Shown here piece after piece: positions 1 through 8,077 of a stretch of 43,525 bases of DNA. Under the pieces are notes generated by a model that saw only the letters and a program-made list of their open reading frames with translations, had not been told where the DNA came from and searched no databases. Source of the DNA: Flavobacteriales bacterium (GTDB lineage Bacteria > Bacteroidota > Bacteroidia > Flavobacteriales > PHOS-HE28); NCBI GenBank assembly GCA_008016945.1, contig SSGN01000161.1, positions 1-43,525 on the forward strand. The letters are read 5' to 3'. The translations under genes and the position numbers were made by a program. Numbering within the stretch: the stretch's first letter is position 1; each line of letters starts with the position of its first letter.

Positions 1-2
1 AC

Positions 3-130
3 TACGGATACCGATTCCAGGCATTCAACCCAACATCCTACGACCCGACGAGCGATCCGGCCTACCAGTTCCGGCTGCGGCAAGGGCTAGACGCCGCCGA
101 GAACTCCCAGGCGGCTCGTGGCCTGCAGGG
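3..130 (+). pseudogene. phage virion-type protein, C-terminal-side fragment
   Basis: The plus-strand frame beginning at base 3 is open from the window edge and reads DPAYQFRLRQGLDAAENSQA followed by ARGL. This resembles the D-P-x-Y-x-F-R-L-x-x-G-x-x-A-x-x-x-S-x-A-A-R-G motif that I associate with tail or ejection-type proteins of tailed phages. Recognisable similarity stops at about base 122-130, where a dispersed repeat begins. The frame then runs on through repeat-derived sequence and the tRNA promoter, and only stops inside the tRNA-Ser gene (TGA at 375-377), so the downstream part is unlikely to be genuine protein. I infer a prophage remnant beside a tRNA cluster. The gene start lies outside the window, so an intact gene with an unusual end cannot be excluded. 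Confidence 0.35.
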
Positions 131-232
131 ATCCGGCGGCGCGAAATTGGCTCGCCCACAAGCCGTGCAACGATCTGAGGATCAACAGATCTTGAACATT
201 TCGACCAGTTCGCCGCACCACCCGATGGAGCC
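122..232 (-). repeat. dispersed ~110-bp repeat, copy A (inverted)
   Basis: The reverse complement of this stretch matches 858-967. There is a 37-bp identical core (175-211 against 879-915) and further identical blocks at both ends, including GGCTCCATCGGG, GCCAATTTCGCGCC and CCCTGCAGG. The stretches between the blocks are diverged. The two copies point in opposite directions and flank the three tRNA genes. No transposase or coding sequence lies inside. Confidence 0.8.
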
Positions 233-326
233 GCCGTCGGGCTCTCCGATCGTCCTGAGGATCCGGCGAATAGCCCTGACACAGCCGGAAATGATCGTGG
301 AAAAGTCCACAGGTGAACGAACTAGC

Positions 327-334
327 TATATTTG
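327..334 (+). promoter_or_regulatory. Bacteroidota -7 box (TATATTTG) for the tRNA cluster
   Basis: TATATTTG fits the Bacteroidota housekeeping -7 consensus TAnnTTTG exactly and lies 29 bp before the tRNA-Ser gene. No clear -33 TTG element was identified. It probably drives tRNA-Ser and perhaps the whole cluster. Confidence 0.6.
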
Positions 335-363
335 CCGCCCCGCCGACCGTGGTGGGACACCTT

Positions 364-480
<117 letters not shown>

Positions 481-554
481 CGGGGCGTAGCGTAGCCCGG
501 TATCGCGCCTGCTTTGGGAGCAGGAGGTCGTCAGTTCGAATCTGGCCGCCCCGA
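481..554 (+). tRNA. tRNA-Pro (anticodon UGG)
   Basis: The acceptor stem CGGGGCG (481-487) pairs with CGCCCCG (547-553), and the discriminator is A554. The anticodon stem CCTGC/GCAGG encloses the loop TTTGGGA with TGG at 515-517. The T-arm AGTTCGAATCT is normal. CCA is not encoded. Confidence 0.95.
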
Positions 555-555
555 C

Positions 556-583
556 AAGAGCCGATCTCAGGATCGGCTCTTTC
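556..583 (+). terminator. hairpin terminator-like element after tRNA-Pro
   Basis: AAGAGCCGATC (556-566) and GATCGGCTCTT (571-581) form an 11-bp perfect stem with a four-base loop followed by a short T stretch. It probably terminates or delimits the tRNA-Pro transcript. The T tract is short, so a processing or stability role is also possible. Confidence 0.55.
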
Positions 584-630
584 AGTTTGAATGATGGCTA
601 TTCCAATGGCTTTGTGACCTTTGCCGTCCC

Positions 631-704
631 GACCCTGTAGCTCAGCTGGATAGAGCAGCAGCCTTCTAAGCTGCCGGTCGTTGGTTCGAATCCAACCAGG
701 GTCG
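631..704 (+). tRNA. tRNA-Arg (anticodon UCU)
   Basis: The acceptor stem GACCCTG (631-637) pairs with CAGGGTC (697-703), with discriminator G704. The anticodon stem GCAGC/GCTGC encloses the loop CTTCTAA with TCT at 665-667. The T-arm TGGTTCGAATCCA is canonical. CCA is not encoded. Confidence 0.95.
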
Positions 705-857
705 CCGCTCTTCACGTGGATCTCCGCTCGTAGGCCCCAAGGTGCTCGGCCACGGTGGTTGGCACTGTCCGCGGGTTTTCAACGATCATTTTTTGGGGGC
801 TGGCCGCGTAAAGTCCCTCTTTTCAGGGGCATACACAAGATCGCGGAGCATATCCGG

Positions 858-967
858 GGCTCCATCGGGTACACGATCGAACTGGTCGAAATGTTCAAGA
901 TCTGTTGATCCTCAGGTCGTTGTAGCCCTTGGGAGTGGGCCAATTTCGCGCCGGTTTCCCTGCAAGG
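858..967 (+). repeat. dispersed ~110-bp repeat, copy B
   Basis: Inverted partner of 122-232, located between tRNA-Arg and the beta-helix gene and ending 17 bp before that gene's ATG. It shares the 37-bp identical core (879-915). The core contains GATC-TGTT-GATC, a small palindrome. The rest of the 705-984 spacer holds no gene I can support. Confidence 0.8.
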
Positions 968-984
968 AGCCCCCGACCTGAACG

Positions 985-3900
985 ATGAGATCATTGCTTC
1001 CTTCTCTGCTCGCCACGCTATTCACGGCTACCCTGGCCCAGGCCACGGTGTACTACGTATCGCCAACGGGCAGCGACACCAACAACGGCACCAGCCCAAG
1101 CACCCCGTGGCGCACGCTGGCACGGGTTCAGCAATACTCTTCTACGGCGGCCGCTGGGGATCAGGTGCTTCTCCAGCGCGGTGCCACGTTCGTGGGCCAG
1201 CTCACCTGGTACGGGTCGGGTACGGCCGCTGCGAACATCACCATCGGCGCTTACGGCACCGGCGCCCTGCCGGTGATCAGTGGTGCGGTGTCCGTCACCG
1301 GCTGGACACAGCATTCGGGGAACATCTACAAGGCCTCGGTGGCACAGGCCGTGAAGTATGTCTTCGTGAACGGCGCCTTGCAGACCCTGGCACGCTACCC
1401 GAACACCGGTTGGCTGCGGGTGAACACATCCACCAATACTTCGCTCACCAGTACCGGCATCACACAGTCCAGCGGCTACTGGAACGGCGCCTCCTTGGTG
1501 ATCCGCAGCACCAATTGGTGCTACGAGAACCGGGTGATCGGCAACCACAGCGGCAGCACCATCAGCTACCCCAACATCACGTACAGCACCGGCAATTACG
1601 ATTGGGGGTTCTTCTTGTGCAACAAGCTGAGCGAGTTGGACATGGCTGGTGAGTGGTACCACGATCCGGCCACGGGGACCTTGTATCTCTGGGCCCCGGG
1701 AGGCGTGAACCCCGGTACGCTTTCCGTGGAAGCCTCCGTGTATGACCACGGTGTGTTCATCGAATGGCAACGGAGCCGGGTGCGCGTACAGGACATCGCC
1801 TTCAAGGGGCAGCGGCTCACCGGCGTGTACAACACCGGCAGCTACAACACCGTCACGGGCTGCACCTTCGAGAAGAGCTACCATGGCATCCAGAGCTATG
1901 GCGGCAACAACACGTACAGCGGTAACACCTTCCAGAACACCTACGCTGCGGCCTTGGCGGTGATCGACAACGGAACCACCGTGTCGGATAACTCGCTAAC
2001 GGACATCGCCTTGGTGGCCGGATTGGGCGAAACGGCCTTCGGGTACCATGGTATTCGAGTGGGTGGAGGTACCAACGTGATCCGCGCGAACCGGATCCAC
2101 AACACCGGCAACTCCGGGATCTTCGTGGGGGAGACCGCCACCGTGGAGCGCAACGTGATCTCCAATTTCTGCGCCACGGTGAACGATGGTGGTGGGATCT
2201 ATTGGGACAACGGCCAGAACATGATGATCCAGGACAACATCATTCGCGATGCGATCGGGAACATCGAGAGCGCGGCCACCAACTATTCGGTGAACGGGCG
2301 CATCCTGCCAGGCATCTACTTCGGCAATGCCGTGATCCAGAACTGCACCGTACAGCGGAACACGGTGAGCAACTGCTCCATCGGGATACAAGTGGACCAC
2401 ACCATGGTCTCTCAGAACAATCAGGTGAAGGACAACATCCTGTTCAACAATGGGGTGCAGTTGAACATCACCGATATGAGCAACGTGAACGGCCCCGGAG
2501 CCACGGCACCCTACTACAAGGCTTCGTACAACACGGTGTATTCGGGCAACCAGATGTATTCACTGGCACCTGACCAGCTCTGCATGCAGGTGTGGAACTA
2601 CTACCTGCAGGGCAACGTCGATTTCGGGACGTTCACCAACAACAAGCTCTTCAACCCCTACAACGAGATGAGCATCAAGAACTGGAATCTCGGGGTGGGC
2701 GTTGGCCGGACCTATTCCTTGGAGCGCTGGCGCAACGAACGGAACGAGGAGGTCGGCAGCACGCGCAGCCCGCTCCGTTCCGCCTTGTACAGCACGGTGT
2801 CCGAGGTGAGCACGAACCTGGTGCTCAACGGCGACTTCGTCACGCACGCCAACGGTTGGGGAGGCTGGCCCACCAATGCCGTGGTGACGCGCGACCTCAC
2901 CTACCTGGACAACGGGGCTTTGAAGGTGGTGTTGCCCAATGCCAGTCAGAGCGCACAGTACAATCTGTGGAACCCCGATCAGTTCGGCATGCAGAACGCA
3001 CAGTGGTACCGTTTCCGGTTCAGTGTGCAATCCAGTACCCCGGGGCTGTTGCTGGCCAGCGTGAAGGGGGTGAGCCAAATGGCCAGCGGTTATGCGATCC
3101 TACAACGCGAGCTGCCCTACGACACCGAGCGCCGCGATATGGAGATCTACTTCCAGAGCGACCGCACCGAACAAGCCGTGACCATGTTCTCGCACTTCTT
3201 CCCGGAGAACACCTACTGGTTGGACAACGTGCAGCTGCACCGTGTCACCGTGGCTCCTCGACCTGCGGCCAATGAGCACAAGTTGTTGGCCAACGAAACG
3301 GCCACGGCACAGACCTTCAGCCTGCCCGCCGGTTGCTGGTACGACATGAATGGCACATTGCTAACGGGCCCGCAGACCGTTGCGGCCTACGCGTCCAAGA
3401 TCATCTACAACGTACCGGGCACCGGGTGTGCCGCACCGGTGGCCACCACCCTTGGGGCGAAGGTGCTGTTGGGCGGGGCCTTGAACTGGACCACCGGACA
3501 GATGCGTGACGACTTGCGGCAGGCTTCGCTGATCCCATCCACCGAGCCCTACTCGAGCCTGCTCGGCCTTGAGCTGGAGAACACGGGGGCCACGGTCACT
3601 GGAAGCTTGCTGTCCGCCACCGGCGCCGAGGCCGTTGTGGACTGGGTGTTGTTGGAACTGCGGAACAACGATGCCGGCCATACCGTAGCGGCACGGCGTG
3701 CGGCCTTGGTGCGCGCGAATGGCCAGGTGGTGAGCCCTTCGGGAGAAACGGAGATCCCGTTCACCGCCAACCCCGTGGGCAAGCGCCTGGTGATCCGCCA
3801 CCGCAACCATCTGGCGGCGATGACCGCTGCGGCCATTGCCAGCAACGGCCAGGTGATCGACTTCACGGCGGCGAACACCACGTTGTATGGTACGTCCGGC

Positions 3901-4173
3901 CAGAAGGTGTCGGGCAGCTTCAGGGCCTTGTGGCCGGGGGATGTGAACTCCAACGGCACGGTGAGCTATACCGGATCCACCAACGATCGCGATCAGGTGC
4001 TGGGCACCATTGGCGGTATGGTCCCCACGGCCATGATCAACGGCTATAGCCGCAGCGACGTGAACATGGACGGTGTGGTGAAGTACACCGGGACCAGTAA
4101 TGATCGGGATGTGGTGCTCGACGTGGTGGGCGGTACGATCCCCACCGCGGTACGCGTGGCCCAGGCCCCGTAG
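985..4173 (+). CDS. secreted right-handed beta-helix protein with tandem calcium-loop tail
   Basis: A 1062-residue exported protein. A signal peptide (about residues 1-20, MRSLLPSLLATLFTATLAQA) is followed by the YYVSPTGSDTNNGTS opening typical of DUF1565/pectate-lyase-like beta-helix proteins. A right-handed parallel beta-helix covers roughly residues 40-500, with many N-rich turns such as NTYSGNTF. A segment near 610-755 starting NLVLNGDF looks like a CBM-type carbohydrate-binding beta-sandwich. The C-terminus has two repeats, DVNSNGTVSYTG and DVNMDGVVKYTG, each followed by NDRD and a (V)GG.(V/I)PTA block. These resemble dockerin/EF-hand loops and probably bind calcium. No standard T9SS C-terminal sorting domain was recognised. 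Probably a surface or extracellular polysaccharide-acting or adhesive protein; the substrate is unknown. It is convergent with batE, with stops one base apart. Confidence 0.85.
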   Translation: MRSLLPSLLATLFTATLAQATVYYVSPTGSDTNNGTSPSTPWRTLARVQQYSSTAAAGDQVLLQRGATFVGQLTWYGSGTAAANITIGAYGTGALPVISGAVSVTGWTQHSGNIYKASVAQAVKYVFVNGALQTLARYPNTGWLRVNTSTNTSLTSTGITQSSGYWNGASLVIRSTNWCYENRVIGNHSGSTISYPNITYSTGNYDWGFFLCNKLSELDMAGEWYHDPATGTLYLWAPGGVNPGTLSVEASVYDHGVFIEWQRSRVRVQDIAFKGQRLTGVYNTGSYNTVTGCTFEKSYHGIQSYGGNNTYSGNTFQNTYAAALAVIDNGTTVSDNSLTDIALVAGLGETAFGYHGIRVGGGTNVIRANRIHNTGNSGIFVGETATVERNVISNFCATVNDGGGIYWDNGQNMMIQDNIIRDAIGNIESAATNYSVNGRILPGIYFGNAVIQNCTVQRNTVSNCSIGIQVDHTMVSQNNQVKDNILFNNGVQLNITDMSNVNGPGATAPYYKASYNTVYSGNQMYSLAPDQLCMQVWNYYLQGNVDFGTFTNNKLFNPYNEMSIKNWNLGVGVGRTYSLERWRNERNEEVGSTRSPLRSALYSTVSEVSTNLVLNGDFVTHANGWGGWPTNAVVTRDLTYLDNGALKVVLPNASQSAQYNLWNPDQFGMQNAQWYRFRFSVQSSTPGLLLASVKGVSQMASGYAILQRELPYDTERRDMEIYFQSDRTEQAVTMFSHFFPENTYWLDNVQLHRVTVAPRPAANEHKLLANETATAQTFSLPAGCWYDMNGTLLTGPQTVAAYASKIIYNVPGTGCAAPVATTLGAKVLLGGALNWTTGQMRDDLRQASLIPSTEPYSSLLGLELENTGATVTGSLLSATGAEAVVDWVLLELRNNDAGHTVAARRAALVRANGQVVSPSGETEIPFTANPVGKRLVIRHRNHLAAMTAAAIASNGQVIDFTAANTTLYGTSGQKVSGSFRALWPGDVNSNGTVSYTGSTNDRDQVLGTIGGMVPTAMINGYSRSDVNMDGVVKYTGTSNDRDVVLDVVGGTIPTAVRVAQAP

Positions 4174-4174
4174 A

Positions 4175-4933
4175 TCAGATCCGTTCCAGGGAGGCAGGCG
4201 GCATCCAGCCCACGCTGCCATTGGCCAATCGCACTTCGCTCCATGCGTTGTCCTGGTTCAGCACCTTCACTTTCGTGCCTTTGTGCAGCACGAAGAGCAC
4301 CGTTCCTGCATCACTTGGTTCGCTGCGCACGTCCACCTTGGCCGTCATGATGATGGCTTCGCTATCGTCCGTGACCTCGTGGTATCGGAACCAGGCGAAC
4401 AGCAAGGTGAAGAGCATGCCGATGAACAGGACCCCGCTGAGGCCGAACACAGCGCGCCGGATACGGCGATCGCTGGCGGAGATGGCGATGGCCAGGGCCA
4501 CGAAGAACGCGAGACAGACCCACAACGATCGCCGGGCCCACTGGTCGCTGTCCTTTCCACCGCGGATCCGCCCCCAGGTGGCGCCCAGGCTGAAGCTGGG
4601 CAGTTCGTCGATGCGGTCCACTACTTGCTGGCGCGCCATCTCCAGGTTCGTCAGCACATCGGCATCGCCCGGTGCGAGCCGTAATGCCCGCTCGTAGAAG
4701 AGGATGGCGTGCGGGATGTCGTTGAGCTTGAAGTGGCAGTTGCCGATGTTGTACAGCAGGGCGGGAGAGGAGAAGGCGGAATGCGCCGAATCAAAGAGCG
4801 TTAGAGCGGCGGCATGATCCCCGGCGGCATAGGCTTTGGTCGCCCGTGCCACGAGCGTGTCCGCATCGGCAGGTGAAAGTGCGAGACCGGGCAGGGCGGT
4901 GGCCAGAAGCAGGCAAAGAGCGATGGTCCTCAT
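4175..4933 (-). CDS. batE: BatE: TPR and SH3-domain membrane protein
   Basis: A 252-residue protein, last gene of the moxR/bat operon. A signal-peptide-like N-terminus precedes TPR repeats (about 24-105, including LLYNIGNCHFKLND and AILFYERALRLAPGD). Two transmembrane helices follow at about 135-180 (LWVCLAFFVALAIAI and VLFIGMLFTLLFAWF), then a bacterial SH3 domain (about 190-250, KVDVRSEPSDAGTVLFVLHKG). This domain order is that of Bacteroidota BatE. The start overlaps the batD stop as ATGA, so translation is probably coupled. The Bat proteins are implicated in stress/oxygen tolerance; the molecular activity of BatE is not established. Confidence in identity is high, given the family order and context. 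Confidence 0.9.
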   Translation of the reverse strand: MRTIALCLLLATALPGLALSPADADTLVARATKAYAAGDHAAALTLFDSAHSAFSSPALLYNIGNCHFKLNDIPHAILFYERALRLAPGDADVLTNLEMARQQVVDRIDELPSFSLGATWGRIRGGKDSDQWARRSLWVCLAFFVALAIAISASDRRIRRAVFGLSGVLFIGMLFTLLFAWFRYHEVTDDSEAIIMTAKVDVRSEPSDAGTVLFVLHKGTKVKVLNQDNAWSEVRLANGSVGWMPPASLERI

Positions 4934-6678
4934 GCGCGTAAGAGTTGTTCGGTCCGACCGATCAGGGCCACCGCCTCATCGTACAGCGCCTGTCGCGGAC
5001 GGTCTTCCACGGGGGCATACCGGGCCATGTCGCAGGCCTGGGTCAACGCGACGTATTCCGCTGCGATCGCCTCGCCGCCGGCATAGTGTCCGAGGCGTTC
5101 GGTCAGTTCCGGGGCGTTCAACCCGGCCTGCCCCAGCCCGAACTTGTCCGCCACGTAGCCATGGAGTGCTTTCCCGAGCGCATCGTAGAAGGCCTTGCGG
5201 TCGCTGCTCTGGAGGGCGAGGCTGGCCTCGTTGAGGCGCTGGCGGGCCACCCGGTCGGCCTGTTTGCGGCGCCTTCCAGCCACATCGTTCAACGCACCCT
5301 GTCGTTTTCTGCGCCAAGCCAGAAAGAGCACCAGGCCGATGCCTGGGGCCACCATGCCGGCCAGCCAGGGCCACGACCCGAAAAGCTGGCCGTCCGCAGG
5401 GCGCAAGCCCAGGTCTCCGCTCCGGATGTACCGGATATCCTTGCCCAGGACCTGCACATCGCTTTTGTTGGGGCGTTGTACGGTGATCGTACCTCCCTCA
5501 CCGGGGCTCACGTGGATCGCCATGGCCGGCACCTCAACGGTGCGGTACGCGCCGGTGCGTGTATCGAAGAAGGAGAACACGAACGGGTCCAGTGCGAATT
5601 CGCCCTCGTGCCGGGGAATGATGAGGTACTGATAGCTGCGCTGGCCGGACATGCCGCTTCCGCTCACGGTGATCCTGTCGTTGACCTTCGGGTCGTACGT
5701 GTCGAAATCGCTGGGGAACCGAAGGGCCGGAGCCTCCATCAGCTTCAGGTTGCCGCGGCCGGTGTAGGTGATGGAGAGTTCGATGGCCTCGTTGGCCTTC
5801 ACCTCGGTGCGGTCGGCTTTCACCACCAGGTCCAGTTCGCCCACCGCACCATTGAAGGCGGCCGGCGCGTTCGGCGGAAGGGCGGTCACGGTGAGTTCGG
5901 CCGCATTGCTGCGCACTTCAACGGCCGTTCCCCGGTTGAAGAAAGACCGGTTCACCACGCACTCCATGGTGAAGGGTGCGAGCTTCAGTTTGCCGGGACG
6001 CTGGGGGAAGAGCACCTGTTTCTTGATGACCGCCGTGCGGTACTGAAGTCCGTTCACGTTCTTCAGTTGTGGGTCCCAGTTGGTCTCGCCCAGTTCCACG
6101 TTCTCCGCCCAGAAGCCATCCATCTTGGGCATTTCCAGGTTGGTGGTCTCCAGCCCGGAATACCGTGAGTAGAGGGTGTAGGTGGCGATGACCTGCTCGC
6201 CCACGTAGGCCTTGTTCTTGCTCAGGGAAATGGTGGTGAAGAGGTTGGGGTCCCGGCTCTGGCCCTGCGCGGCGTTGGGGTCGGTGCCGCCCGATGTGTT
6301 CTTCGAGACCTCGATGGTGATCGGTTCCGTGGCGATGATGCCTCCACCGACGCGCACCCGGGCCGGGCCAATGGTGTACTTGCCTGGGCTGGTGGCGGTG
6401 AGCACCCAGGTGCGGCTCACGGAACCGCTCATCCGGCCATTGAAGATGGAGAAGCTGCTGTTGTCGAACGGCCCTTGCACCACCATCAAGCCACCCAGGT
6501 CGGGAACCTCGATCCGTTCCCGTGAGTTGGTCAGGGTCACCGTGTATTTCACGTACTCGCCGGTGGCAATGGTGTTGCGGTCCGCCTGTGCCTGGAAGGT
6601 GATCTCCTGGGCATGGGTCTTGGCCACCACCATCAGGGCGGGCAGCAGGATCAGGAGGTGTTTCAACATGCGTACCAT
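4930..6678 (-). CDS. batD: BatD: membrane-anchored Ig-like protein
   Basis: A 582-residue protein. The ATG at 6678 overlaps the upstream stop (TGATG), which favours it over the upstream TTG. A signal peptide (LLILLPALMVVAKTHA) is followed by several beta-sandwich domains (about 25-420). These open with ITFQAQADRNTIATGEYVKYTVTL-type sequence, as in the BatD/oxygen-tolerance family, and include the SLSKNKAYVGEQV segment. One transmembrane helix (about residues 440-460, WLAGMVAPGIGLVLFLAW) precedes a cytoplasmic tail with an alpha-helical region. The bulk is predicted periplasmic. It belongs to the coupled bat operon and presumably assembles with BatA and BatB in the inner membrane. The biochemical role is unknown. 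Confidence 0.9.
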   Translation of the reverse strand: MVRMLKHLLILLPALMVVAKTHAQEITFQAQADRNTIATGEYVKYTVTLTNSRERIEVPDLGGLMVVQGPFDNSSFSIFNGRMSGSVSRTWVLTATSPGKYTIGPARVRVGGGIIATEPITIEVSKNTSGGTDPNAAQGQSRDPNLFTTISLSKNKAYVGEQVIATYTLYSRYSGLETTNLEMPKMDGFWAENVELGETNWDPQLKNVNGLQYRTAVIKKQVLFPQRPGKLKLAPFTMECVVNRSFFNRGTAVEVRSNAAELTVTALPPNAPAAFNGAVGELDLVVKADRTEVKANEAIELSITYTGRGNLKLMEAPALRFPSDFDTYDPKVNDRITVSGSGMSGQRSYQYLIIPRHEGEFALDPFVFSFFDTRTGAYRTVEVPAMAIHVSPGEGGTITVQRPNKSDVQVLGKDIRYIRSGDLGLRPADGQLFGSWPWLAGMVAPGIGLVLFLAWRRKRQGALNDVAGRRRKQADRVARQRLNEASLALQSSDRKAFYDALGKALHGYVADKFGLGQAGLNAPELTERLGHYAGGEAIAAEYVALTQACDMARYAPVEDRPRQALYDEAVALIGRTEQLLRA

Positions 6679-7277
6679 CACCAATCTTTTTCAATGGTAC
6701 GACGAACGGCCGGACGACGCTTCGCCCGCACCTTGTCCTGGACATCCTTCTCGGAGCGTTCCAAGGCATCGAGCATACGCATGGCGTCCTGCGGCGCGAT
6801 CCCGTCGCCTTGCGGGTTGCCCTTGTCCTGCTGTTGGCCGGGATCGTTCGGTCGGGGCTGTCTGTCCTCCTGCTTCTGTTGGTCCTGTTGCTGGTCCTGT
6901 TGTTGCTGGTTCTGTTGCTGATCCTGTTGCTGATCCTTCTGCTCTTGCTGATCGGACTGGCCGTTCTTCTGCTTGTCTTGCTGGTCCTGTTCCTGCTGAT
7001 CCTTGTTCTGCTGCTGTTGCTGCTGCTGCTGCTGTTGCTCTTGTTCTTGTTTCTTCTGTTCGTCCTTGATCAGTTCCTCCGCGAGCTTCAGCAACTTCGG
7101 GTCGCCGGGGTATTTGCGCAGACCTTGGTCCAAGGTGCGTAGCGCTTGCATCTTGTCCTGCTTGATGTACTGGTGCGATGCCTGGTTGAAGAAGGCGTCG
7201 GCGGTCATGTCCTGTGCCCGACCCACCATGCTGCAGGGCCAGGCCAGAATGAGGAGGAGCGTGCGGAGCTGGATCAT
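6678..7277 (-). CDS. BatC-type TPR protein with extreme Gln-rich tract
   Basis: A 199-residue protein between the larger TPR gene and batD. Signal peptide (about 1-21), then one or two TPR-like helices pairs (ADAFFNQASHQYIKQDKMQALRTLDQG, about 27-62). A very glutamine-rich, Asp/Lys-punctuated linker spans about residues 74-152, and a conserved-looking basic C-terminus (about 158-199) ends RRTIEKDW. The start overlaps the previous stop as ATGA. Bacteroidota BatC proteins combine TPRs with a low-complexity C-terminal half; here that half and the longer TPR array sit in two genes. Which of the two should carry the name batC is uncertain. The tract is encoded by CAG/CAA repeats, prone to slippage. 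Confidence 0.85.
   Translation of the reverse strand: MIQLRTLLLILAWPCSMVGRAQDMTADAFFNQASHQYIKQDKMQALRTLDQGLRKYPGDPKLLKLAEELIKDEQKKQEQEQQQQQQQQQQNKDQQEQDQQDKQKNGQSDQQEQKDQQQDQQQNQQQQDQQQDQQKQEDRQPRPNDPGQQQDKGNPQGDGIAPQDAMRMLDALERSEKDVQDKVRAKRRPAVRRTIEKDW
6822..7058 (-). repeat. CAG/CAA-rich low-complexity coding tract
   Basis: On the plus strand this reads as runs of CTG/TTG (for example about 7010-7040), encoding on the minus strand a tract in which most residues are glutamine. Mixed codons and Asp/Lys interruptions keep it from being a pure trinucleotide repeat. The plus-strand poly-Leu reading frame here is only a shadow. Confidence 0.85.
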
Positions 7278-8077
7278 TTCGCTTGCGCGGCCTTGGTCAC
7301 CACGTCCAGTTTGTTCATGTATTCCTGTTCCTTGGCCAGGCTGGGCTCGGCCTTCAACCCTTGTTGGAGCACGGCCAATGCCTCGGCGAACCGGTAGGCG
7401 TCCACGAGTTCATCGGCCTGTTGCATCAGCTGCTTGGCTTTCTCGCTGAGCACCTCGTTCTTGTTCTTCTCGTTGTCCTTCGCCTTCTGTGCGGCCTCCT
7501 TCACTCGGGCCGCGATCCGCTGTTGCACCGAGGCCAGGTCGTACCGTGCTTCCTCATCGTTGGGCGTACGTCGCAGACAGGCCTTGTACGCCACAGCGCT
7601 TTGTGCCAGGGCCGAATCCACCAGATGGTCGAGCCGTTGGATCTCCTTCTGTACGGAGTCGCGCATCACCACTTGCCGCAGCTTCAGTGCGATGTCGTTG
7701 CCCTCGATCCGCATGTTGCTGAGCGCTTCTTCGTGGCTGGCTACCGCGCTATCCGCATGCATGGCGATGGAGGCCCAAGTATTCCCCAGGTTGAAATGGC
7801 CATTCGCATCGGAAGTGTCGCCATGCGTCAGTTCCACCGCCCGGCGGTACGCAGCGAGTGCGGAGTCGAGCAGATGTTGTCGGTGGAGTGCATTGCCCAG
7901 GTTGTATGCTGCACGGGGATCGTGCGTGGCGGTGGCGTAGATGGCGGCGGCTTCATCGTACCGTTGTTCACGATAGGGTGGAGCGCCTTGGTACAGGGCG
8001 CGTTCCGCAGTGCGCTCGGCGGGGTCGCCACAGCCGGTCATCACCAGGCAGACCGCGATGTACCCGATGCGTTTCAT
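7274..8077 (-). CDS. batC: TPR lipoprotein of the bat operon (BatC-like)
   Basis: A 267-residue protein. The ATG at 8077 overlaps the batB stop (ATGA) and gives a lipoprotein signal, MKRIGYIAVCLVMTGC, with the lipobox cysteine at residue 16. TPR motifs follow (about 35-115: AAYNLGNALHRQHLLDSALAAYRRAVE and GHFNLGNTWASIAMHADSAV). A Lys/Glu-rich coiled-coil-like region (about 195-225) and a further TPR (about 225-260) complete it. Likely inner- or outer-membrane anchored on the periplasmic side. The operon position after batB is that of BatC in other Bacteroidota. The cell therefore has two consecutive TPR proteins where a single BatC is usual; gene symbol assignment is tentative. Confidence 0.8.
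   Translation of the reverse strand: MKRIGYIAVCLVMTGCGDPAERTAERALYQGAPPYREQRYDEAAAIYATATHDPRAAYNLGNALHRQHLLDSALAAYRRAVELTHGDTSDANGHFNLGNTWASIAMHADSAVASHEEALSNMRIEGNDIALKLRQVVMRDSVQKEIQRLDHLVDSALAQSAVAYKACLRRTPNDEEARYDLASVQQRIAARVKEAAQKAKDNEKNKNEVLSEKAKQLMQQADELVDAYRFAEALAVLQQGLKAEPSLAKEQEYMNKLDVVTKAAQAK

Noticed and set aside
6810..7142. Plus-strand ORF encoding a poly-leucine, membrane-like protein
   Set aside because: It is the antisense shadow of the CAG/CAA Gln-rich tract of the TPR gene on the minus strand, which has coupled start and stop with its neighbours.
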